Assembly (NCBI GenBank): GCA_025356595.1
Contig: JANXSQ010000028.1
Coordinates: forward strand, 1 to 42,940
Reading direction: 5' to 3'
DNA length: 42,940 nt
Source of the DNA: Janthinobacterium sp.
Lineage (GTDB): Bacteria; Pseudomonadota; Gammaproteobacteria; Burkholderiales; Burkholderiaceae_D
Within the stretch, counting starts at the first letter, position 1. Each line of letters opens with the position of its first letter. This document shows, in pieces, positions 28,501 through 37,818 of this stretch. The position numbers were made by a program, and so were the translations under genes. The notes under the pieces were generated by a model. The model was not told the origin of the DNA. It ran no database searches and worked only from the letters and a program-made list of their open reading frames with translations.

Positions 28501-29787
28501 TTACGGGTACAGGCCGCGCACTTCGCGCGCCTGCAGCACGCGGGTGCAGGCGAGGATGAAGGTGGCGGTGCGCATCGAGACTTTCTTTTCCTGCGACACT
28601 TGCCAGATGGTGTCGAAGGCGTCGCGCATGATACGCGTCAGGCGCGAGTTGATTTCCTCTTCGGTCCAGAAGAAGCTGGAGAAGTTCTGCGCCCACTCGA
28701 AGTAGCTGACGGTGACGCCGCCGGCGTTGGCCAGCACGTCGGGGATGATCAGCACGCCCTTTTCGGTCAGGATGTCGTCGGCCGCCGGCGTGGTCGGGCC
28801 GTTGGCGCCTTCGAGGATGATCTTGGCGCGGATCTGGCCGGCGTTGTCGGCCGTGATCTGCTGTTCCAGCGCGGCCGGAATCATGATGTCGCAGTCCAGG
28901 CCCCAGAACTGGTCGCGCGGCACGAAGCTGTCGGCGCCCGGGAAGCCTTCGACGCTGCCCGCTTCGGCGACGTGGGCCAGCAGGCGCGGGATGTCCAGGC
29001 CGCCCGGATGGACGACGGTGGTTTTATGGTCCTGCACGGCGACGACTTTGGCGCCCGCTTCGGCGAACATGCGCGCGGCCACGCCGCCGACGTTGCCGAA
29101 GCCCTGGATGATGACTTTCGCGCCTTCGATCGGCATGCCGATCTTGGCGGCGGCGTCGCAACCGACGACGTACACGCCGCGGCCGGTGGCGTCGCGGCGA
29201 CCCAGGCTGCCGCCCAGGGAGATCGGCTTGCCGGTGACGACGCCGGTCGACATGTTGCCGCCGATCATGGCGTAGCTGTCCATCATCCACGCCATGACTT
29301 GTTCATTGGTGTTCACGTCGGGCGCCGGGATGTCCTTGTTCGGGCCGATGATGATGCTGATTTCGCTGGTGTAGCGGCGCGTCAGGCGTTGCAGTTCGCC
29401 CTTCGACAGCGTTTTCGGATCGACGCGGATACCGCCCTTGGCGCCGCCGTATGGCACGTTGACGGCGGCGTTCTTGACCGTCATCCAGGCCGACAGGGCC
29501 ATCACTTCGGAGAGGGTCACGTCCTGGTGGAAGCGCACGCCGCCCTTGCCGGGGCCGCGCGACATATTGTGCTGCACGCGGTAGCCTTCGTAGTGGGCGA
29601 TGGTGCCGTTGTCGCGCTCGATGGGCACGTCGACGGTCAGGATGCGCTTCGGCCGCTTCAGCGTTTCGACCCAGCGCGACAGGCTGCCCAGGTAGGGCGT
29701 GACGCGGTCGATTTGTTCAAGGTAGTTGCCCCAAGGTCCCAGGTCTTCTGGATTGAGATAGGAAGGCAGTTCGTGTTGGCGGGTCAT
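28501..29787 (-). CDS. gdhA: Glutamate dehydrogenase (Glu/Leu/Phe/Val dehydrogenase family)
   Basis: This enzyme interconverts glutamate and 2-oxoglutarate plus ammonia with NAD(P). It has 428 residues. The N-terminal domain shows [10 protein letters not shown] and PYGGAKGGI (near residue 115), with the substrate and catalytic lysines. The Rossmann domain has IQGFGNVGG. The C-terminal [11 protein letters not shown] and [14 protein letters not shown] segments are typical. The start at 29787 is fixed by AGGAG 8 bases upstream; a longer frame to 29895 would run through the promoter. A palindrome at 29900-29918, shared with the regulator-asparaginase gap, lies about 115 bases upstream and suggests control by the LysR protein. 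Confidence 0.95.
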   Translation of the reverse strand: MTRQHELPSYLNPEDLGPWGNYLEQIDRVTPYLGSLSRWVETLKRPKRILTVDVPIERDNGTIAHYEGYRVQHNMSRGPGKGGVRFHQDVTLSEVMALSAWMTVKNAAVNVPYGGAKGGIRVDPKTLSKGELQRLTRRYTSEISIIIGPNKDIPAPDVNTNEQVMAWMMDSYAMIGGNMSTGVVTGKPISLGGSLGRRDATGRGVYVVGCDAAAKIGMPIEGAKVIIQGFGNVGGVAARMFAEAGAKVVAVQDHKTTVVHPGGLDIPRLLAHVAEAGSVEGFPGADSFVPRDQFWGLDCDIMIPAALEQQITADNAGQIRAKIILEGANGPTTPAADDILTEKGVLIIPDVLANAGGVTVSYFEWAQNFSSFFWTEEEINSRLTRIMRDAFDTIWQVSQEKKVSMRTATFILACTRVLQAREVRGLYP

Positions 29788-29899
29788 GCTTGATGCTCCT
29801 GACGATACGTTGAGTGGCGTCGCAAATCCGCGGCGCGCAGCGAGATCCGAATCGTAGGCCAGGCCGGCGCGGGGCGGCCAATGCTTTGTGCGCATTTAA

Positions 29900-29918
29900 C
29901 TATGCATAATTTGCATAG
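29900..29918. promoter_or_regulatory. Palindromic operator candidate ahead of gdhA
   Basis: CTATGC at 29900-29905, seven bases, GCATAG at 29913-29918. The core TATGC-N7-GCATA is repeated at 30976-30992. It fits the T-N11-A pattern of LysR-type operators and lies upstream of gdhA. Confidence 0.65.
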
Positions 29919-29955
29919 ATTGGAAAAGAGCCGTTTTGGGACGCCCTTTCGAGCC

Positions 29956-30924
29956 TCAGGCCAGCGGCGCGGCGGCGCGCGCGCGGCGCTTGCCGGTGCG
30001 CGTTTTGCCGGCCTGCGTCAGGTATTGCCAGAGGCTTTCGACCAGGGCTTTGCCGGGCCGCTGCGGCGACGGGCGCTCGCGGTAGAGGCGGATTTCCATG
30101 TCGATTTCCCACTCCGGCGCGCCGCCGTCGGCGCGCGCCAGTTGCTTCTGTTTGAGCTCGCGCGTGACGGCCGATTCGGGCAGGAAGGCCACGCCGCGCC
30201 CCTCCAGCGCCATCATTTTCAAGCCCTCGGCCATGTCCGTTTCGTAGCAGGTTTCCAGGTGCAGCGGCTGTTTCGCGTCGGTCAGGATGAGTTCGACCAT
30301 GCGTCCCAGATAGGCGTTGTTGGTGTAGGACAGGAAGGGCAGCGGCGCGGCGGCGCTGCCGGGCAGGCTGAAGTCGGGCGTGCGCGTCTTGTCGCAGCGG
30401 GCGTAGGCGCGCAGCGCTTCGCGGCCCAGCACCAGCATGTCGTAGCTGCCCGGGTCGAGCTGCACCGGCTGGCGCGGATGGTGGTAGCACAGCAGCAGGT
30501 CGCAGCCGCCGTCGACCAGTTGCAGCACCGCGTCGTGCACGTTGAGGGCCATCAGGCGGCTGTTGATGGGGGCGAAGCCCTGCTCCAGCGCGGTCAGCCA
30601 TTTGGGCATGAAGGTCAGCGAGAGGGTGTGCGGCACGGCGAAGTCGACGCTGGTCTGGGCCACCGCGCGCTTGCCGCGCAGGAGGGTGCGCACGCCGTTG
30701 ATCTGGCCCAGCATCTCCAGCGCCTGCTCGTAGAAGACCACGCCGGCCGGGGTCAGGCTGGTCGGGTAGGAGGTGCGGTCGACCAGGTCGGTGCCGAGCC
30801 AGTTCTCGAGCGACTGGATGCGCCGCGAGAAGGCCGGCTGCGTGACGTGGCGCAGCGCCGCCGAGCGGCTAAAGTTGTGGGTCTCGGCGAGCGAGATGAA
30901 GTCTTCCAGCCATTTGGTTTCCAT
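29956..30924 (-). CDS. LysR-family transcriptional regulator
   Basis: A 322-residue DNA-binding regulator. The N-terminal winged helix has the LysR pattern WLEDFISLAETHNFSRSAALRHVTQPAFSRRIQSLENWLGTDLVDR (residues 4-49), followed by a periplasmic-binding-like effector domain. The start ATG at 30924 gives this normal N-terminus; longer frames add unrelated residues. It lies between gdhA (same strand, downstream) and the divergent asparaginase gene. Matching palindromes lie in front of gdhA and in the regulator-asparaginase gap. This suggests it controls both and itself, possibly sensing an amino acid or nitrogen signal (inference). Confidence 0.93.
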   Translation of the reverse strand: METKWLEDFISLAETHNFSRSAALRHVTQPAFSRRIQSLENWLGTDLVDRTSYPTSLTPAGVVFYEQALEMLGQINGVRTLLRGKRAVAQTSVDFAVPHTLSLTFMPKWLTALEQGFAPINSRLMALNVHDAVLQLVDGGCDLLLCYHHPRQPVQLDPGSYDMLVLGREALRAYARCDKTRTPDFSLPGSAAAPLPFLSYTNNAYLGRMVELILTDAKQPLHLETCYETDMAEGLKMMALEGRGVAFLPESAVTRELKQKQLARADGGAPEWEIDMEIRLYRERPSPQRPGKALVESLWQYLTQAGKTRTGKRRARAAAPLA

Positions 30925-30975
30925 GCCAGATCCTACCCGTCTTCGGACGGAAATGCACGCGGCGCCCGTCGTAAT

Positions 30976-30992
30976 TATGCAAATTTCGCATA
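30976..30992. promoter_or_regulatory. Palindromic operator candidate between regulator and asparaginase
   Basis: TATGC at 30976-30980, seven bases, GCATA at 30988-30992, followed by GATT as in the gdhA copy. It lies 51 bases before the LysR start and 75 bases before the asparaginase start, where one site can serve both divergent promoters. Confidence 0.65.
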
Positions 30993-31067
30993 GATTCATG
31001 CCGACAAGGCATTTGCCAGGCGCCCCCGGAGCCGCTTAGAGTCGTCGTACAACTATACGGAGACAAG

Positions 31068-32084
31068 ATGCCAGATCATCATCCACAGGCGGCGCTGCCG
31101 CGCATCGCCATCCTCGCCACCGGCGGCACCATCGCCGGCACGGGCGCCAGCAGCACGGCGACCATAGGCTACACCGCCGCCACCGTCGGCGTGGCGCAAC
31201 TCATCGCCGCGCTGCCGGAGCTGCACACGGTGGCGCAGGTGAGCGGCGAACAGGTGTTCCAGCTCGCCAGCGAGAACATCGGCGACGCCGACTGGCTGGC
31301 GCTGGCGCGGCGCGTCAACGCGCTGCTGGCGAGCGGCGAGGTGGACGGCGTGGTCATTTCGCACGGCACCGACACGATCGAGGAGACCGCGTATTTCCTC
31401 AATCTGGTGGTGAAGAGCGCCCGTCCGGTGGTGCTGGTGGGGGCGATGCGGCCGTCGACGGCGATGTCGGCCGACGGTCCCAGCAATCTGTACAACGCGG
31501 TGCTGCTGGCGGCCAGCCGGGAGGCGGTCGGCAAGGGCGTGCTGGTGGCGCTGAACAACCAGATCAACGCCGCGCGCGACGTCACCAAGACCAACACCTC
31601 GACGCCGGACGCCTTCAAGACGCCGGAGCTGGGCGTGCTCGGCTACATGCACGACAACCGGCCCTTCTTCTACCGCCAGTGCACGCGCCGCCACACGGCC
31701 GACAGCGAATTCGACGTCGCCGCGCTGGAGACGCTGCCGCAGGTGGAGATCATCTACGGCTACGCGAACATGAACCGGATCGCGCTGGACGCCTTCGTCG
31801 CGGCCGGCGCCAGGGGCATCATCCACGCCGGCGTGGGCGACGGCAGCATCGCCAGCCGCGTCAAGCCGGGCCTGGTGGAGGCGCGCGGCAAGGGGTGCGT
31901 GATCGTGCGCGCCAGCCGGGTCGGCCAGGGCATCGTCGCGCGCAACGGCGTGGCCGACGACGACGCGCTCGATTTCGTCGTCGCCGACACCCTGAGTCCG
32001 CAGAAGGCGCGCATTTTGCTGATGCTGGCGCTGACCGTCAGCGCCGACACGGGCGAGATCCAGCGCATGTTCCACACCTACTGA
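31068..32084 (+). CDS. Type II-like L-asparaginase
   Basis: The enzyme hydrolyses asparagine (and often glutamine) to aspartate and ammonia. It has 338 residues. The first catalytic motif is ILATGGTIAGTG (about residues 15-26) with the nucleophile Thr, and the second is VISHGTDTIEET (about 97-108). The C-terminal IIHAGVGDGSI is also typical. The length and motifs fit type II enzymes, but no signal peptide is visible, so it may stay in the cytoplasm. GGAG lies 6 bases before the ATG. It is divergent from the LysR gene and has the shared palindrome in front. Confidence 0.92.
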   Translation: MPDHHPQAALPRIAILATGGTIAGTGASSTATIGYTAATVGVAQLIAALPELHTVAQVSGEQVFQLASENIGDADWLALARRVNALLASGEVDGVVISHGTDTIEETAYFLNLVVKSARPVVLVGAMRPSTAMSADGPSNLYNAVLLAASREAVGKGVLVALNNQINAARDVTKTNTSTPDAFKTPELGVLGYMHDNRPFFYRQCTRRHTADSEFDVAALETLPQVEIIYGYANMNRIALDAFVAAGARGIIHAGVGDGSIASRVKPGLVEARGKGCVIVRASRVGQGIVARNGVADDDALDFVVADTLSPQKARILLMLALTVSADTGEIQRMFHTY

Positions 32085-32109
32085 GCGGCGCGCCGGAGCG
32101 GCCCCGGGA

Positions 32110-33939
<1,830 letters not shown>

Positions 33940-33943
33940 GACT

Positions 33944-34777
33944 TTAATCCGCCCACACTACCCAGCCGAAATGGGCGCTGGCGATGACGACGATGCCGAA
34001 GACGATGCGGTACCAGGCGAAGACGGTGAAGTCGTGCGAGCTGATGTAGCGCAGCAGCCAGCGCACGCACAGGAAGGCCGAGACGAAGGCGGCCAGGGTG
34101 CCGATGCCGAACAGCGGCAGGTCGGCCATGGACAGCAGGGCGCGCTCCTTGTACAGCGAATACACGGTGGCGCCGAGCAGGGTCGGGATGGCCAGGAAGA
34201 AGGAGAACTCGGTGGCCGCCTTGCGCGACAGGCCCAGGGCCATGCCGCCGATGATCGAGGCGCCCGAGCGGCTGGTGCCGGGGATCAGCGCGAAGGCCTG
34301 GGCCAGGCCGACCTTGAGCGCGTCGAACGGCGTCATGTCGTCGACCGAATGGATGCGCACCGAGACCGGGTTGGCCTTGGTGTGGCGTTCCACCAGCAGG
34401 ATGATGACGCCGCCGACGATGAAGGCCAGCGCCACCGGCACGGGGGCGAACAGCACGGCCTTGATCTTCTTGCTGAAGATCAGGCCCAGGATGGCCGCCG
34501 GCAGGAAGCCGATGATCAGGTTCAGGGCGAACTTGCGCGCCTTCGGCTGCGAGCCCAGGCCCGACAGCACGCTGGCGATCTTGGCGCGGTATTCCCAGCA
34601 GACGGCGAAGATGGCGCCGGCCTGGATGACGATTTCGAAGACCTTGATTTTTTCGCCCGTGAAGTCGAGCAGGCTGCCGGCCAGGATCAGGTGGCCGGTC
34701 GAGGAGATCGGCAGGAATTCGGTGAAGCCTTCAACCAGCCCCATGATGACGGCTTTTAGCGCGAGAATGAGATCCAT
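33944..34777 (-). CDS. uppP: Undecaprenyl-diphosphatase
   Basis: UppP (BacA) is an inner-membrane phosphatase that recycles undecaprenyl pyrophosphate for peptidoglycan and other envelope polymers; extra copies give bacitracin resistance. It is 277 residues with about eight hydrophobic segments. The catalytic motifs are [15 protein letters not shown] (residues 17-31) and [10 protein letters not shown]. The start at 34777 gives the usual [10 protein letters not shown] opening; a longer frame upstream is Arg-rich and not coding-like. recQ follows directly. Confidence 0.96.
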   Translation of the reverse strand: MDLILALKAVIMGLVEGFTEFLPISSTGHLILAGSLLDFTGEKIKVFEIVIQAGAIFAVCWEYRAKIASVLSGLGSQPKARKFALNLIIGFLPAAILGLIFSKKIKAVLFAPVPVALAFIVGGVIILLVERHTKANPVSVRIHSVDDMTPFDALKVGLAQAFALIPGTSRSGASIIGGMALGLSRKAATEFSFFLAIPTLLGATVYSLYKERALLSMADLPLFGIGTLAAFVSAFLCVRWLLRYISSHDFTVFAWYRIVFGIVVIASAHFGWVVWAD

Positions 34778-35053
34778 AGAGTGTGTTTCGTGAAATGTGT
34801 TGCGTTGTAGGGGGAAATTTTCCGCGCCGCCTGAGCGTCGCGCGGGGTCGAAGCTTACCACGAGAGGGGCTGGCGAATCTGATTCCGGCGCAAGCGCGCC
34901 GCGGCGGGCGCGGCGGCGGCCATTCCGGCGCTTGACCGGCGCGCGGCGCGCGGCTAGCATCGCTGGTGCCGGCGCCCGTCCGTGCTTGGAAGCAAAGCGC
35001 AAGGGCGGGCCGCCATCCCGCCACAGCCACGTCCCAAGCGAAAGGATTTTCCG

Positions 35054-35800
35054 ATGAAATTCAATTCAATGTTGCTCGCCGTCTCCCTGGCCTGCCTGGC
35101 CACCGCCGCCCAGGCCGCGGACAAGCATGCGCACTGGGCCTACACGGGACACGGCGGGCCGACGCACTGGAACGAGCTGGAGGAGGGCTTTTCCGGCTGC
35201 AAGCTGGGCACGCAGCAGTCGCCCATCGACATCCGCGGCGCCAGCAAGGCGGCGCTGGCGCCCATCGATTTCCACTACGCGCCGGGCGCCGCGGCGGTCG
35301 TCAACAACGGCCACACGGTGCAGGTGAACCTGGCCGCCGGCGGCTCGATCACGCTGCCGGACGGCGAGTACAAGTTGTTGCAGTTCCACTTCCACACGCC
35401 CAGCGAGGAAAAGATCAACGGCGTCGGCTACCCGCTGGTGGCCCATTTCGTCCACAAGAGCGAGGCCGGCAAGCTGGCCGTGGTCGCCGTGCTGTTCCAG
35501 AAGGGCGCGCCGAACGCGGCCCTGAAGGAGGTCTTCGCCGCCATGCCGGCCAAGGCGGACGGCAGCAAGGAACTCGAGGGCGCCTTCGATCCGGCCGCCG
35601 TGCTGCCGGCCCGGCGCGGCTACTACGCGTACATGGGCTCGCTGACGACGCCGCCGTGCAGCGAGGGCGTGCGCTGGCAGGTGCTCAAGGAGCCGGTGAA
35701 CCTGTCGGCGGCGCAGTTGCGCGCCTTCCAGAAGCTGTATCCGATGAACGCCCGCCCGGTGCAAAGCCTGAACGGGCGCACGCTCGAGGTCAGCGAATAA
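35054..35800 (+). CDS. Alpha-class carbonic anhydrase (periplasmic)
   Basis: The enzyme hydrates carbon dioxide to bicarbonate. It has 248 residues with a Sec signal peptide ([21 protein letters not shown], cut after residue 21). The family hallmark QSPIDI is present. The zinc ligands are H112 and H114 (in [10 protein letters not shown]) and H131 (VAHFVHKS). The closing [16 protein letters not shown] is a classic segment with the substrate-pocket Thr. AAAGGA sits 8 bases before the ATG. The gene stands alone between uppP (divergent) and the MglA-like operon. Confidence 0.96.
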   Translation: MKFNSMLLAVSLACLATAAQAADKHAHWAYTGHGGPTHWNELEEGFSGCKLGTQQSPIDIRGASKAALAPIDFHYAPGAAAVVNNGHTVQVNLAAGGSITLPDGEYKLLQFHFHTPSEEKINGVGYPLVAHFVHKSEAGKLAVVAVLFQKGAPNAALKEVFAAMPAKADGSKELEGAFDPAAVLPARRGYYAYMGSLTTPPCSEGVRWQVLKEPVNLSAAQLRAFQKLYPMNARPVQSLNGRTLEVSE

Positions 35801-35941
35801 GGGCGCGGCGCGGCGCCGCCCTGCGCGCGCCGCGTTCGCCACAAAATTTGTTCCGCAAGGGCGACGCAATCAAGTACAGTAAAGCGTGCATGGGGACCGG
35901 GCACCCGGTTCCAGCCCTTCGCGAGGTATCCCGATACCATC

Positions 35942-36592
35942 ATGGCCGAACTGGATGAACAGCGTCAGCGCCTGACCGTCAAACTGGTCTACTACGGCCC
36001 CGCCTTGTCCGGGAAAACCACCAACCTGAGCCGCCTGCACGACCTGCTCTCGCCCGAGCTGAAGGGCGACATCATGACGCTGGAGACGGAGGGCGACCGC
36101 ACCCTGTTCTTCGACCTGCTGCCGCTGGGCTTCACGGCGCCCTCCGGCCTGCTGGTCAAATTCAAGGTGTTCACGGTGCCGGGCCAGGTGGCCCACGACG
36201 GCACGCGCAAGGCCGTGCTGTCGCGCGCCGACGGCGTGGTCTTCGTCGCCGACTCGCAGCGCAACCAGGCCAGCAACAACGGCAGTTCCTTCGACAACCT
36301 GATGGCCAACCTGGCGCTGCTCGGCTTCGACCTGGCGCGCCTGCCGCTGGTGGTGCAGTTCAACAAGCGCGACCTGGCCGACATCCTCAGCGAGGCGGAG
36401 ATCGCGGCGCGCTGGTCGCAGGCGCCCTGGCCGCTGCTGTACGCGTCGGCGCTGGAGGGCGGCGGCGTGCTGGAGACCTTCGCCGCGCTGCTGGACGCGC
36501 TGTACGACAGCCTGGAGCGCCAGTTCGCGCTGGGCGCGGCGCACGGTCTGACGCGCGCCGCCTTCCGCGCCGCGCTGGGCGGAGCGGCGTGA
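35942..36592 (+). CDS. MglA-like small GTPase
   Basis: A 216-residue Ras-like GTPase. The P-loop is GPALSGKT (residues 19-26), followed by TNLSRLHDLL and the MglA signature EGDRTLFFDLLPLGF. The switch region is VPGQVAHDGTRKAVL, and NKRD gives guanine specificity. In Myxococcus, MglA sets the polarity of gliding and type IV pili, and relatives occur widely. The start has no strong Shine-Dalgarno. Its stop overlaps the GTG start of the following kinase gene, and together with the REC-GspE gene they form one operon, which points to control of a pilus or secretion motor. No MglB-like partner is seen here. Confidence 0.9.
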   Translation: MAELDEQRQRLTVKLVYYGPALSGKTTNLSRLHDLLSPELKGDIMTLETEGDRTLFFDLLPLGFTAPSGLLVKFKVFTVPGQVAHDGTRKAVLSRADGVVFVADSQRNQASNNGSSFDNLMANLALLGFDLARLPLVVQFNKRDLADILSEAEIAARWSQAPWPLLYASALEGGGVLETFAALLDALYDSLERQFALGAAHGLTRAAFRAALGGAA

Positions 36593-37818
36593 ACGCCGCC
36601 TTCGACCGCGAAGTCGGCCTGGCCGAGCTGCTGCGCGGCCTGCCGCGCGCGCCCCTGCTGGCGGCGCTGCAAGAGGCGCTGGGGCCGCGCTGGGAGATGC
36701 TCGACGCCGCGGGCGGGCGCCTGCTCGGCCCGGGCCTGGGGGACGCGCCGGAGGCGCCGGGCGAGGCGCCGCTGCGCCTGGGCATCGACATCCTGGGGCG
36801 CCTGCGCGCCGGCGCCGGCGCGGCGCGCACGGCGCAGGCGGCGGCCTGGCTGGCGTTGCTGCTGAGCGGCGCCGAGCGCTACCGCATGGCCGCCGAGCTG
36901 CACGTCGAGGCGGTGCACGCCGACTACCAGGCGCTGCAGGCGCAGCATCTGGCCCTGCAGGCGTCCGAGGCGCGCTACCGCGCCCTGGCGGGGCAACTGG
37001 AGCAGCGCGTGGCGGCGCAGGCGCAGGCCATCGGCCACGCGCAGCGGCAATTCTTCCACACCGAGAAAATGGCCGCCGTCGGCACGCTGGCGGCCGGCAT
37101 GGCGCACGAGATCAACAATCCCATCGGCTTCATCCGCAGCAACCTGGGCACGGCCGGCGCCTACGTGGCCGACCTGGCCGCCGCGCTGCGCGCCTTCCGC
37201 GCCGGCGACGCGGCCGCCGCGCGGCGGGCCTGGGACGAGCGCGACATCGACACCGTGCTGCAGGACTTTCCCGCGCTGCTGGCCGAATCGTTGGCCGGCG
37301 CCGAGCGCGTGGCGCGCATCGTCGGCCACCTGAAGGCCTACGCCAGCGTCGATTGCGCCGGCGCCGCGCCGCTCGACGTGGCCGAGGCGGTGCGCGCCGT
37401 GGCCGGCATGCTGGGCGAGCAACTGCCGGCCGGGGTGCGCCTGGAGCTGAGCGTGGCGGCGCTGCCGGCGCTGGCCTGCGACCCGGCGCGCATCCGCCAG
37501 ATGCTGCTGGCGCTGCTGCACAACGCCCGCCTGGCGCTGTCCGGGCCGGGCCTGATCCGCCTTTCGGCCGAGGCGGGCGGCGGCGCGATCCGCCTGCTGG
37601 TCGAGGACGACGGCTGCGGCATCGCGCCGGCCGCGCTGGCGCGCGTCTTCGACCCCTTCTTCACGACCCGCGAGGTGGGCGCCGGCATGGGCCTGGGGCT
37701 GACGGTGGCGCGCGACATCGCCAGCGCCCACGGCGGCAGCATCGCCATCGCCGGCCGGCCCGGCGGCGGCACCCGCGTCACCGTCGAGCTGCCGCTGGCC
37801 GGGCTGGCGCCGCCGTGA
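36589..37818 (+). CDS. Sensor histidine kinase
   Basis: A 409-residue cytoplasmic kinase, no transmembrane segment seen. The N-terminal 100 residues are unrecognised. A coiled-coil-like stretch (about 105-150, LQAQHLALQASEARYRALAG) leads to the H-box MAHEINNPIGFIRSN with His173. The HATPase part shows LLHNARLAL (N-box, slightly unusual), EDDGCGIAP, and the G2 box VGAGMGLGLTVARDI. The GTG start at 36589 overlaps the MglA-like stop, and the end overlaps the GTG start of the next gene by 4 bases. This packing suggests a cognate pair with the REC-fused ATPase. Confidence 0.9.
   Translation: MNAAFDREVGLAELLRGLPRAPLLAALQEALGPRWEMLDAAGGRLLGPGLGDAPEAPGEAPLRLGIDILGRLRAGAGAARTAQAAAWLALLLSGAERYRMAAELHVEAVHADYQALQAQHLALQASEARYRALAGQLEQRVAAQAQAIGHAQRQFFHTEKMAAVGTLAAGMAHEINNPIGFIRSNLGTAGAYVADLAAALRAFRAGDAAAARRAWDERDIDTVLQDFPALLAESLAGAERVARIVGHLKAYASVDCAGAAPLDVAEAVRAVAGMLGEQLPAGVRLELSVAALPALACDPARIRQMLLALLHNARLALSGPGLIRLSAEAGGGAIRLLVEDDGCGIAPAALARVFDPFFTTREVGAGMGLGLTVARDIASAHGGSIAIAGRPGGGTRVTVELPLAGLAPP

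Noticed and set aside
35860-35941. Possible cyclic di-GMP riboswitch ahead of the MglA-like operon
   Set aside because: GACGCA and a small ACCGGG-CA-CCCGGT hairpin are present, but the conserved GEMM layout and tetraloop-receptor parts could not be matched.
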